A stretch of DNA of 13,451 nt from CAYGTK01 sp964352775 (GTDB lineage Bacteria; Bacteroidota; Bacteroidia; Chitinophagales; CAIOSU01). The translations under genes and the position numbers were made by a program. The stretch is taken from positions 1 through 13,451 of the forward strand of contig CAYGTK010000116.1 in assembly GCA_964352775.1 (NCBI GenBank), given 5' to 3'. Positions 1 to 6,556 of this stretch are shown piece by piece. Position 1 is the stretch's first letter; each line of letters begins with the position of its first letter. The notes below the pieces were generated by a model, which saw only the letters and a list, made by a program, of their open reading frames with translations, made no database searches and had not been told where the DNA came from.

Positions 1-2
1 TA

Positions 3-215
3 ATAAAAGTAACCGACCCCGATTACCCAACACAAACAGCCCTTACCAGCGCACTAGTAGTTAAAACCCCACAAATGCTGCAGCTTACGGAGCCTTTCCC
101 TTATTTTACTAAGGCGGAGAATATACATCGTTTAGCACCGGATGTTATCCGATTTAACAATGCGCTACAACGTTTCTACGTACACGTGTGGACCAAACAA
201 CAGAAGGCTCCGTGA
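3..215 (+). CDS. C-terminal end of an unidentified protein (partial)
   Basis: An open frame enters from the left edge and runs about 70 codons to a TGA at 213-215, so only the C-terminus of this gene is inside the window. The visible part is soluble-looking, with segments such as TPQMLQLTEPFPYF and APDVIRFNNALQRFYVHVW, and no membrane helix. I do not recognise the family. The stop codon overlaps a GTG at 212-214 that opens the next gene (a GTGA overlap), which suggests the two are translationally coupled and belong to one operon. The other two forward frames hit stops quickly here, and the clean 4-base junction is the main reason to call it a real gene. Confidence 0.55.
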   Translation: MKVTDPDYPTQTALTSALVVKTPQMLQLTEPFPYFTKAENIHRLAPDVIRFNNALQRFYVHVWTKQQKAP

Positions 216-667
216 ACACCCGCCGCTTCAAATTAGCTGAAATAGGTGCTATTATATTTTCCTTTATTGGGCTTATCCCACTTATTTTCTTTCAGAATGG
301 CTTCCTGTTATCCGTAGCTCTTTTGCTGCTGGGCTTTGTTTATGCTTTTGGCGGAGCGTGGCTGTTTTTCGATGCCATTAATAAATATAACGATAGGCTA
401 TTTGGGGCTATTACAGGAGTAGTAGCATCATTGGGTTTATTCGCCATTTCTGCTCGTTTATCTGGGTTGCCATTTGCAGGCTCGTTGAGCTTAATTGCCT
501 TTTGGTCGCTAGCCGCATTGCTTATTCTTACTACTATGTTCCGCATTGTAGATCCCCGTCAAGAGCGGCAGGGATTTTATAATAATCTAGCTATCCGCTT
601 ACTGCTAGTAGGTATTGCCTACGGCGGTATCAGTTACTTCGTAATGGGTAGGTTGTTTTGGGATTGA
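212..667 (+). CDS. Five-helix integral membrane protein, unknown function
   Basis: This 151-residue protein is very hydrophobic, with about five predicted membrane helices near residues 9-27, 30-52, 63-84, 91-110 and 126-146 and short polar loops (for example DPRQERQGFYNN near 114-125). I chose the GTG at 212 because it overlaps the stop of the upstream gene by four bases and has AGAAGG four bases before it. An earlier in-frame GTG at 188 would add eight residues and overlap the upstream gene by 28 bases. No catalytic motif or named domain is visible. It is likely an inner-membrane protein expressed with the partial gene before it. It ends one base before the convergent OmpA gene at 669. Confidence 0.75.
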   Translation: MNTRRFKLAEIGAIIFSFIGLIPLIFFQNGFLLSVALLLLGFVYAFGGAWLFFDAINKYNDRLFGAITGVVASLGLFAISARLSGLPFAGSLSLIAFWSLAALLILTTMFRIVDPRQERQGFYNNLAIRLLLVGIAYGGISYFVMGRLFWD

Positions 668-668
668 T

Positions 669-1853
669 CTACTGTATCAAATACACATCCACCCGCCTAT
701 TGGCTGATGCATTTGATAATGATAGTGGTTCTGATGCTCCTTTTCCAATAACTATCAACTGATCTAGTGACAATTCATCACTTAAAAAAGCGGCTATCTT
801 ATCTGCCCTCCTAATACTTAGTAGTTGGTTATAATTGGCAGAACCTTCGTTATCTGTATGTCCTACCAGTACAATACTCGTTCCTTCTTTTGATAGGTCA
901 ATTCCTTCAAACATCATTCCAATGTCATCCAAAGGATTGCTGTGGTCATCAGTATTGAAGTGTAAGCTACCTAATAGGATGGAGTCACTTTTAGGACTTA
1001 TACTTTGGGAGGTATTCACTACTAAACCTTCATTTACTAGCGTAACCTTAACATCATCAATAGCATATACACAATGAAATGGGGCTTTTTTACCTGCCGC
1101 TTGTGAATTAATGGCGACATCTGCTTTCACGAAATTTTCTTCAAATTCTTCTTTATCCCAATACCCATCATCTCCATAGTCTAAGTTACCTATATAGATA
1201 TACTTTTCCCCTCCCTCAGCTGTGAACTCAAACTCTATCTTCCTATAAGTACTGTCAGAAATAGGATGATCAGCAGACCATACCGGATCTAAATTATGCT
1301 GATAAGTGGGTTTCAACGTTTCAGCATTTACTCCCATTTCATATGGAGTCTTTTCTTTTGGGAATGCTACTGATATTGATCTAGTGAAGTAGTTATTTCT
1401 AGAACCTCTGATATAAAAGCTAACCTTATACTCTTTGCCCTTTTCCAACGGTTGACTTAGTGTGCCGTTCAAGTTTATTACAACATGCTCTTCTTCGTTA
1501 AGCCAGATCGGAATTATTTCTGCAAAGGACTTCCCAGTATTTGCTAGCCCAGTATTTGAATAGTAATGCTTGATTAACCTATCCTCATGATGGTAATTGT
1601 CTTTCTTCACATAGTTCCACCCAATACTTCTCACACGCGCTTTATTTTTATCTACTAAGGCAGGTAGAAAGAAGGTGTCTAAGATAGCCTCACTTGTTGC
1701 TTCATCCCAAGCTCCTGCATTTTGTAATTCGATCTGTTCAAAACTACTGTTGATGACAAGGTTATTTTGACAATAACCTGTCACACAATAAAAAAGTAAG
1801 CTCAGGCAAACAATAATTTGTTTGCTTGAGCTATGGTAGCTAGCAACTAGCAT
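669..1853 (-). CDS. OmpA-family protein with N-terminal beta-rich domain
   Basis: The 394-residue product has an N-terminal signal peptide (hydrophobic core about 12-26, probable cleavage near 28-30). It then has a region of about 250 residues starting NLVINSSFEQ, an opening seen in many Bacteroidota secreted proteins with a carbohydrate-binding-like beta sandwich. The C-terminal 100 residues (about 292-394) are an OmpA/MotB peptidoglycan-binding domain: GHTDNEG at 331-337, then SIRRA, and NRRVDVYL at the end. D334 and R349 sit at the spacing of the residues known to hold diaminopimelate in OmpA. It probably links the outer membrane or a periplasmic partner to peptidoglycan. The ATG overlaps the end of the upstream Cys-rich gene by 14 bases, so they form a transcriptional unit. 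The ligand of the N-terminal domain is unknown. Confidence 0.85.
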   Translation of the reverse strand: MLVASYHSSSKQIIVCLSLLFYCVTGYCQNNLVINSSFEQIELQNAGAWDEATSEAILDTFFLPALVDKNKARVRSIGWNYVKKDNYHHEDRLIKHYYSNTGLANTGKSFAEIIPIWLNEEEHVVINLNGTLSQPLEKGKEYKVSFYIRGSRNNYFTRSISVAFPKEKTPYEMGVNAETLKPTYQHNLDPVWSADHPISDSTYRKIEFEFTAEGGEKYIYIGNLDYGDDGYWDKEEFEENFVKADVAINSQAAGKKAPFHCVYAIDDVKVTLVNEGLVVNTSQSISPKSDSILLGSLHFNTDDHSNPLDDIGMMFEGIDLSKEGTSIVLVGHTDNEGSANYNQLLSIRRADKIAAFLSDELSLDQLIVIGKGASEPLSLSNASANRRVDVYLIQ

Positions 1854-2283
1854 TTGTATAGCTAATGTTAACGGTTCTTAGGTACGATTCTGACTCAGTT
1901 TTACCTTCTTCCAATAGGTCTCCATCATATATTGTTAATGTGACCTGTTCAAATTCACAGCTGATCGTAATTCTAAACACCTCATTTGACGCTATATTAG
2001 TGGTAAGGTTGTAAATATTATCCCAAGTAGTAGATGAACCCTCTTTGACTTGAAGGGTACCACTATTATCTCTTACATCGTAGATCACGTCTAGTTCATC
2101 CGTTATGGTCATCTGTTCAAACTCGTCACAGGTGCAACTTGGTGGGTCTTCTGTATAACATTTAAAATCATTACAGGCATAATTTGTAGTAAAACAGCTA
2201 CTAGGTGCGTAGCATACTTCGGCAAGTGCAAAAGATGAGCTAAAAGCGAAAAGACTTAGGATAATTAAAATTAAACTTCTCAT
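1840..2283 (-). CDS. Secreted cysteine-rich protein, unknown function
   Basis: This 147-residue protein has a clear signal peptide (MRSLILIILSLFAFSSSFALA) cut after about residue 21. The mature part has eight cysteines, six of them packed at positions 24, 30, 37, 42, 50 and 52, then C109 and a C-terminal C147. An even number with no CxxCH haem motif suggests up to four disulfides in an exported protein. The rest is beta-rich and acidic. I do not recognise a family. It is the first gene after the promoter at 2374-2404 and overlaps the downstream OmpA gene by 14 bases, so the two are probably made together and may work together in the periplasm or at the surface. No lipobox is present. Confidence 0.7.
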   Translation of the reverse strand: MRSLILIILSLFAFSSSFALAEVCYAPSSCFTTNYACNDFKCYTEDPPSCTCDEFEQMTITDELDVIYDVRDNSGTLQVKEGSSTTWDNIYNLTTNIASNEVFRITISCEFEQVTLTIYDGDLLEEGKTESESYLRTVNISYTNASC

Positions 2284-2373
2284 TATCTCGTAGAATTCAA
2301 ATAAGCTTACCCCTAACGCGTTTCAGCTTAGCACGACTACGATTAATGTCTTGTAAATAGCAACTGGTAAATT

Positions 2374-2404
2374 CAAATATATTTAAAAAAATCAAAAAAT
2401 CAAA
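2374..2404 (-). promoter_or_regulatory. Bacteroidota-type sigma-ABfrA promoter
   Basis: Read on the minus strand there is TTTG (2401-2404), 19 bases, then TATATTTG (2374-2381). This matches the known Bacteroidota consensus of a -33 TTTG and a -7 TAnnTTTG with about 19 bases between them. Transcription would start near 2367, leaving a leader of about 85 bases before the ATG at 2283. It should drive the Cys-rich/OmpA gene pair. It lies just past the terminator of the gene upstream, a sensible place for a new start. Confidence 0.65.
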
Positions 2405-2432
2405 TAAAAAATTATAAAAGAATATGGCACAC

Positions 2433-2462
2433 AAAAAAAGTCCCGACCAAAAAGCCGAGACT
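2433..2462 (-). terminator. Intrinsic terminator of the cytochrome c peroxidase gene
   Basis: On the minus strand AGTCTCGGC and GTCGGGACT form a 9-bp stem (2454-2462 with 2439-2447) around a 6-base loop. A run of seven T follows (2433-2439, its first T also pairing at the stem base). Two pairs are G-U wobbles that work only in the minus-strand RNA, which fixes its direction. It lies 30 bases after the stop at 2492. Confidence 0.8.
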
Positions 2463-2491
2463 AGGAGAAAGGGGATGAAGTGAGTTGTTGA

Positions 2492-3688
2492 CTATGGACG
2501 GAAGGGGTCGGTAAACCGCTTGTCGTTCAATAGGGTGTTGTCGGTCAAGGTCCCCATAAAAGCTACTAAGGCATCTACTTCTTGTTGCGCAAGGTTCAAT
2601 CGTTGTGGCTGGTTGCCACCCTGCGTCAAGCGATTATCCAATGCAGGGCCATTCTGTATTCCATTGCTGTAGTGTCGCACTACTTGTTCCAAATTACTGA
2701 ATCGTCCATCGTGCATATACGGTCCACCTATAGCCACATTCTTCAACGATGGCGAGCGGAATACCGTTGTTTCTCCAGCATCTAATCCATTGCTTCGCGA
2801 ATTTCCTATCAAGCTAAAAGTAGGGGGCAAGTGGCACCTATCGCAGCCAGCACGACCTACAAATAGTTGCTTACCCACGTTCTCTTCTTGCGAAAAGCCA
2901 GGGAAATCTTGGTTGATAGCATTTGGTGCACCGCCTACTTGCGCAAAAGCTTGGTCGAATCTGCTATTGATAGACACCATACTGCGTATATACTGTGCCA
3001 AGGCACGTTGCATACGGTCTTCGGTAATGTTATCGTCTCCATAAGCCCAGTCAAATAGCTCTGGGTAGTACTCCAGCCCATCCATTTTGGTGAGCAAAGC
3101 AGCTATACCACCATGCGAGGCGTCAAAACCCATTTCCGTAGCATCTTGTATTGGCTGGGTGGTCTGGAATTCAAGCGTAGGGGCTCTTCTATCCCAGAAG
3201 TATTCACCGTTCTCATTAAAACGGGCATTGGCCAATCGCATACTGTGCGCTCCCGTTAGGCCGCCTTCAAAACCTTTACTTAACACATCGGCATCGCTGA
3301 AACCCACCTGCTGGTTATGGCAACTGGCGCAGGCTATGGTATTGTTGAAGCTCAACTGCTTATCAAAAAACAGAACCCTACCTAAAGTTGCCCCACGGTC
3401 GGTTATGGAGTTATTAGTAGGGGTGTTATCCTCTCGGTTGAATATATTGGCCGTGTAAAATGCTGGGAAGTTCGTGTTACTGTAATTGTCTGGTGTATTC
3501 AGATCAAGGTCTAAAACATCGGTAAGATCGAAGGTAGTAGGCTCACCAGTTGTACTGGTATCCGTAGGTTCCTTTGGGGTACCATTATCTACTATGCCAT
3601 CTCCAGTATCGTCAATAAAATCTTCATCGGGATTACAGGCGGTCAACATGGTGGCGGCCAATAACAAATACACTAATTTCCTTCCCAT
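2492..3688 (-). CDS. Di-haem cytochrome c peroxidase (MauG/CCP family) lipoprotein
   Basis: This 398-residue protein belongs to the bacterial di-haem peroxidase family, which reduces hydrogen peroxide in the periplasm or at the outer membrane with electrons from small cytochromes or quinol pathways. Two haem c attachment sites are visible, CASCH (about 120-124) and CDRCH (282-286). The family landmarks QPIQDATEMGFD (about 178-189) and PYMHDGRFSNL (about 323-333) are also present. I chose the ATG at 3688: it gives a compact lipoprotein signal ending LTAC (C18), whereas the longer frame begins with a TTG at 3715. After C18 comes a roughly 40-residue Asp/Thr/Gly-rich tether; its acidic start (NPDED) resembles the Bacteroidota lipoprotein export signal, so surface exposure is possible. 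It is a single gene with its own terminator. Confidence 0.92.
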   Translation of the reverse strand: MGRKLVYLLLAATMLTACNPDEDFIDDTGDGIVDNGTPKEPTDTSTTGEPTTFDLTDVLDLDLNTPDNYSNTNFPAFYTANIFNREDNTPTNNSITDRGATLGRVLFFDKQLSFNNTIACASCHNQQVGFSDADVLSKGFEGGLTGAHSMRLANARFNENGEYFWDRRAPTLEFQTTQPIQDATEMGFDASHGGIAALLTKMDGLEYYPELFDWAYGDDNITEDRMQRALAQYIRSMVSINSRFDQAFAQVGGAPNAINQDFPGFSQEENVGKQLFVGRAGCDRCHLPPTFSLIGNSRSNGLDAGETTVFRSPSLKNVAIGGPYMHDGRFSNLEQVVRHYSNGIQNGPALDNRLTQGGNQPQRLNLAQQEVDALVAFMGTLTDNTLLNDKRFTDPFRP

Positions 3689-3843
3689 AGCAGGTAGTTT
3701 TATAAAGATCTCCAAGAGGAAACCTTTGGTAAATAAGAAGTGTAAATGAGTAGTAAGTAAGGGTGGTACTAATATAAACCGCTACCAATTCCATTCTAGT
3801 ATAGAATTCTGACTTTTTAGTGTAAAATAAATGCTGATAGCAC

Positions 3844-3876
3844 TAAAAAGGCCCTCAGCAGATGTGCTGAAGGCCT
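3844..3876 (-). terminator. Intrinsic terminator of the coiled-coil OmpA gene
   Basis: Arms at 3849-3860 and 3865-3876 form a 12-bp stem with a 4-base loop. The one mismatch on the plus strand (C3854 with A3871) becomes a G-U pair in minus-strand RNA. Five T follow on the minus strand (3845-3849). It lies 30 bases beyond the stop at 3906, separating this gene from the peroxidase gene. Confidence 0.78.
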
Positions 3877-3905
3877 ATTATAGTTGTATTCTAGGAGATA
3901 AGCTC

Positions 3906-4754
3906 TTATTTGGCTTTTTTCATACCGTCTTCTATCATTCCGAAAAATTCGTCCAGTTTAGGTAGAATTACGATGCGTGTACGGCGGTTTTTACTTCTCC
4001 CTTCGGCAGTATCATTACCAGTCTTTGGTACATATGAGCTTCGTCCGCCAGCGGTCATTCGCTTAGGGTCTATCTTAAAATCATCTTGCAACATGCGAAC
4101 TACTGCCGTACTGCGAAGCACGCTCAATTCCCAGTTGTCTTTATATGGGGCATCACTTCTAACCGATTGATCATCAGTATGTCCTTCTACTAAAAACTCA
4201 AGATCGCTCTTATCATTTAGCACTTTTGCCACTTTCGCTAATACGGCCTTAGCTTCAGGGTTAATTTTATAGCTGCCGCTGTTAAATAGTAGCTTGTCAG
4301 CAATAGATACATACACCACACCCTTTTCTACATTTACCTCAATATCAGGATCGTTAATATCGCTCAATGCTCCCTTAAGGCTGGTGACCAATGCCAGCGT
4401 TACCGAATCCTTTTTTGTAATAGCATCGCGCATGGTATTTATCTGTAGGTCTTTCTCTTGAATGCTTTCTAAAGACTTCTCTAAGTTCTCCGCTTCTTTT
4501 TTTGAAAGGGTAGCTAAGTCGCCTACATTGTTAAGTAATGCTGAATTGGAATTCTTAAGGTCAGAATTCTGGTCTTTAAGCATCTTGTTGCTTTCTTCAA
4601 GTCGTGCTACATCTTGCTTCAGGTCATCACATTTATCAAGCTGGGTTTTCAGTTGCTCTAACTGCTCATTGGTTTTAGCCAATTCCTTTTTTGCTTTGCA
4701 CGATCCTAAGAGTAAAATGCTTGCTACTAATAGCGATAAATAAAAAATTCTCAT
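3906..4754 (-). CDS. OmpA/MotB-like peptidoglycan-binding lipoprotein with coiled coil
   Basis: The 282-residue product starts with a lipoprotein signal ending LLGSC (C19). Residues about 22-115 are a charged heptad-type coiled coil (KELAKTNEQLEQLKTQL and following). A C-terminal OmpA/MotB domain at about 145-265 carries FNSGSYKINPEA, EGHTDD (190-195), NWELSVLRS and NRRTRIVILPKL. D194 and R214 match the peptidoglycan-binding pair, with the MotB-like insertion between them. After the lipid Cys comes KAKK, not an acidic stretch, so it likely stays on the periplasmic face of the outer membrane and reaches peptidoglycan through the coiled coil. A structural tether is the simplest role. No motA-like partner is next to it, so it is unlikely to be a flagellar stator part. 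Confidence 0.88.
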   Translation of the reverse strand: MRIFYLSLLVASILLLGSCKAKKELAKTNEQLEQLKTQLDKCDDLKQDVARLEESNKMLKDQNSDLKNSNSALLNNVGDLATLSKKEAENLEKSLESIQEKDLQINTMRDAITKKDSVTLALVTSLKGALSDINDPDIEVNVEKGVVYVSIADKLLFNSGSYKINPEAKAVLAKVAKVLNDKSDLEFLVEGHTDDQSVRSDAPYKDNWELSVLRSTAVVRMLQDDFKIDPKRMTAGGRSSYVPKTGNDTAEGRSKNRRTRIVILPKLDEFFGMIEDGMKKAK

Positions 4755-4970
4755 GTTGTCATTTTGTTTTTTGGTTCGTATAAATATTCAACTCTCCTAT
4801 ACTTGGGTGTTCACATTTATGCAACGCGAAGTAGCTTAATTAGTTGGTAGTAAAGGCTATCTACTTATCCACCCCATATACTATAAGGTGAATGGTAGAA
4901 ACAACATTTGGTAACGCAAAGCGAAAATATTGGGCTGCATACATTGTTTCATTATCCACAACGCATGCTG

Positions 4971-4993
4971 CATAGCCTAAAGTATAGGCTATG
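4971..4993. repeat. Perfect 9-bp inverted repeat upstream of the REC-ATPase gene
   Basis: CATAGCCTA (4971-4979) and TAGGCTATG (4985-4993) are exact reverse complements with a 5-base spacer, ending 35 bases before the ATG at 5029. It could be an operator for a dimeric regulator of the gene at 5029, or an RNA hairpin in its leader. No T-run follows, so it is not a terminator. No convincing promoter was found near it. Confidence 0.5.
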
Positions 4994-5028
4994 ATATTTT
5001 GGTTAATATAGCCGTCAAATTGTAGACT

Positions 5029-5916
5029 ATGCCAGGCTTTATTCTAGCCATTGACGACGATCAGATGAGCCACAAGATGTTGGAGTTCTGTTTGCGCGAA
5101 CAAGAACATGATGTAGTGTCGTGCTTTAGTGCCGAAGAAGGCCAAAAAGTACTTGCCGAAAGAGCAACTGATGTACAAGCCATTATCTTGGATTGGGAAA
5201 TGCCCGTGATGAACGGTATTGAGCTGCTGAAGTGGTTAAAAGGTAAAGACGACTACAAGAATATACCCGTGATAATGCTTACCGCCAACCAAGGCGATGA
5301 GTACATGAAAATAGGGGTAGATGCTGGGGCCTATTATTATTTAGGTAAGCCGATAGAGAAGAAACTGTTACTAAGCATAGTTAGCGCTGCCATTAACGAT
5401 CATGCCAAGCTGAAAGAGCTGCAAGATCAGGTGCAAGATGCACAGAACCCATTCGCTAAGATGACGGATGGTACCTTCCGCATCAAGAAGTTGGATGATG
5501 CGCAGAAGCTATCGCTATTCATATCCAATGCTACTCCCGTTCCAGAACAGACCTTGATAATAAGTGAGCTACTGACCAATGCCATTGAGCATGGTAACCT
5601 AGGTATTACCTACGATGAAAAATCGGAACTAGTAGATAACGGCACGCTTTACGAAGAAATAGAAAACCGCCTTACGCAAGCCAAGTATAAAGATCGTGAA
5701 GCCACCATCCACTTTGAACGCGAGGGCGACGAAGTGCTCATCCGTATAGAAGATGAGGGAGAGGGTTTCGATTTTAACAAGTACATGGAATTTGACCCCG
5801 AACGTTTGTTCGACAACCACGGTCGTGGAATTGCCATGGTGAACTCGCTATTACAAGTTGCCTACAAGGGCAAGGGTAATGTTGTTGAGGTGAGTTTGAA
5901 TGTGCCGCAAGTTTGA
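5029..5916 (+). CDS. Response regulator fused to an RsbW-type ATPase domain
   Basis: This 295-residue cytoplasmic protein has two parts. Residues 1-125 are a receiver domain with the acidic pair D9/D10, phospho-acceptor D55 in ILDWEMP, T85 in MLTAN and K107 in GKP. After a helical linker, residues about 150-295 form a GHKL ATPase domain of the RsbW/SpoIIAB sort: N-box ELLTNAIEHGN (180-190), G1 box DEGEGFD (242-248) and G2 box HGRGIAM (264-270). There is no His-phosphorylation domain, so it is not an ordinary sensor kinase. The layout suggests that phosphorylation of the receiver controls a serine kinase / anti-sigma activity in a partner-switching pathway. No STAS protein, phosphatase or sigma factor is next to it, so its partners must be elsewhere. 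It is a single gene with about 270 bases upstream. Confidence 0.9.
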   Translation: MPGFILAIDDDQMSHKMLEFCLREQEHDVVSCFSAEEGQKVLAERATDVQAIILDWEMPVMNGIELLKWLKGKDDYKNIPVIMLTANQGDEYMKIGVDAGAYYYLGKPIEKKLLLSIVSAAINDHAKLKELQDQVQDAQNPFAKMTDGTFRIKKLDDAQKLSLFISNATPVPEQTLIISELLTNAIEHGNLGITYDEKSELVDNGTLYEEIENRLTQAKYKDREATIHFEREGDEVLIRIEDEGEGFDFNKYMEFDPERLFDNHGRGIAMVNSLLQVAYKGKGNVVEVSLNVPQV

Positions 5917-6006
5917 TCTACTTCACAATTAACTTTAATTAACATCCGGCAGGGTGGTATGCAATGATGGTTATCGTATTTTGTTAAATACTATGTAACA
6001 ACCATT

Positions 6007-6556
6007 ATGAATACCAGTAACCTTGTTTTTCGCGTGCTAGCTATCGGGATATTTCTTTTGATGATAGGTTTTTTTTATAGCCTACAAAACGGGTAACATC
6101 TTTCTACCAGATAAGGAACGTATTAAGGACTTTTCTTTAGCTTCCATGACCGATGACTCAATAGAGGGTGAAATTGATAGCTCAGAAGTTCAGGGTCAAG
6201 TTGCCGATACTAGTGGGAAAACTGGAGTTCAAGTTGATACCCTTTTTTTCAGTGGAGACCGCTTTGCAGGTTCGTCTAAGTCAGCAATGGTCTTTGAACG
6301 GCGCGAAAGCCCTATCCAAAAACAGTTTCAGAGCTGGTTAAAAGCGCAAAATGATTCTTTAAAGGCAATAGCTAGCGCGGACTCTGCTGCTTTTCAATTT
6401 TTTCAGGACTCTATTGCTCAACGTCAATTTATGTTTAGTATAACATCTAAGTCTGCCCCAGTGATCGTTAATCAGCCTGATCAAGCTGAATTATACCAAC
6501 AGTTTCTTAAAGTGAGGGCTAGGGAAGATAGCTTAAGGTCGATCAAGTCCAAATGA
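6007..6556 (+). pseudogene. Membrane-anchored protein split by a +1 frameshift in a T8 run
   Basis: An ATG at 6007 opens a 29-residue frame (to TAA at 6094-6096) that is almost all one membrane helix (FRVLAIGIFLLMIGFF...). The run of eight T at 6069-6076 is the break point. Reading it as seven T joins the helix smoothly to IAYKTGNIFLPDKERIKDF and on through the 6146-6556 frame, giving one 182-residue protein: short cytoplasmic N-terminus with R9, one membrane anchor, then a polar extracytoplasmic region. The joined region between 6077 and 6145 is open in that frame, as expected for a once-continuous gene. It could be a sequencing error, a real mutation, or a site rescued by polymerase or ribosome slippage. 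The last four bases overlap the next gene's start (ATGA). Confidence 0.65.
6146..6556 (+). CDS. Downstream open part of the split anchored protein
   Basis: As the sequence stands, this is the longest intact frame of the split gene: 136 residues from the ATG at 6146. It is polar and rich in Ser, Asp and Gln, with helical-looking stretches (QKQFQSWLKAQNDSLKAIASADSAAFQFFQDSIAQRQF and QAELYQQFLKVRAREDSLRSIKSK, given here only as landmarks within 66-136), and has no Cys and no named domain. It lacks its own signal or anchor, which fits its being the body of the longer protein that begins at 6007. Its TGA (6554-6556) overlaps the ATG of the hydroxylase gene, so translation through this frame probably feeds the next one. 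Function unknown; an accessory or partner of the membrane enzyme is possible but is inference. Confidence 0.55.
   Translation: MTDDSIEGEIDSSEVQGQVADTSGKTGVQVDTLFFSGDRFAGSSKSAMVFERRESPIQKQFQSWLKAQNDSLKAIASADSAAFQFFQDSIAQRQFMFSITSKSAPVIVNQPDQAELYQQFLKVRAREDSLRSIKSK

Noticed and set aside
2382..2432. A/T-rich tract as a possible replication origin or repeat
   Set aside because: No DnaA-box cluster or iteron pattern is seen; it is explained by the promoter and spacer sequence.
3087..3458. 123-codon open frame on the plus strand inside the peroxidase gene
   Set aside because: It lies wholly antisense to a gene with clear haem motifs and has no domain of its own; a shadow frame.
3689..3715. TTG start for the peroxidase gene
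   Set aside because: The ATG at 3688 leads directly into a standard lipoprotein signal; the extension adds nothing recognisable.
3906..4754. MotB flagellar or gliding stator component
   Set aside because: It has a lipoprotein signal instead of a single inner-membrane helix, and no motA-like gene is adjacent.
4831..4850. tRNA D-arm-like string (GTAGCTTAATTAGTTGGTAG)
   Set aside because: No acceptor stem, anticodon arm or T-loop (GGTTCGA-type) follows at the right distance, so it is probably chance.
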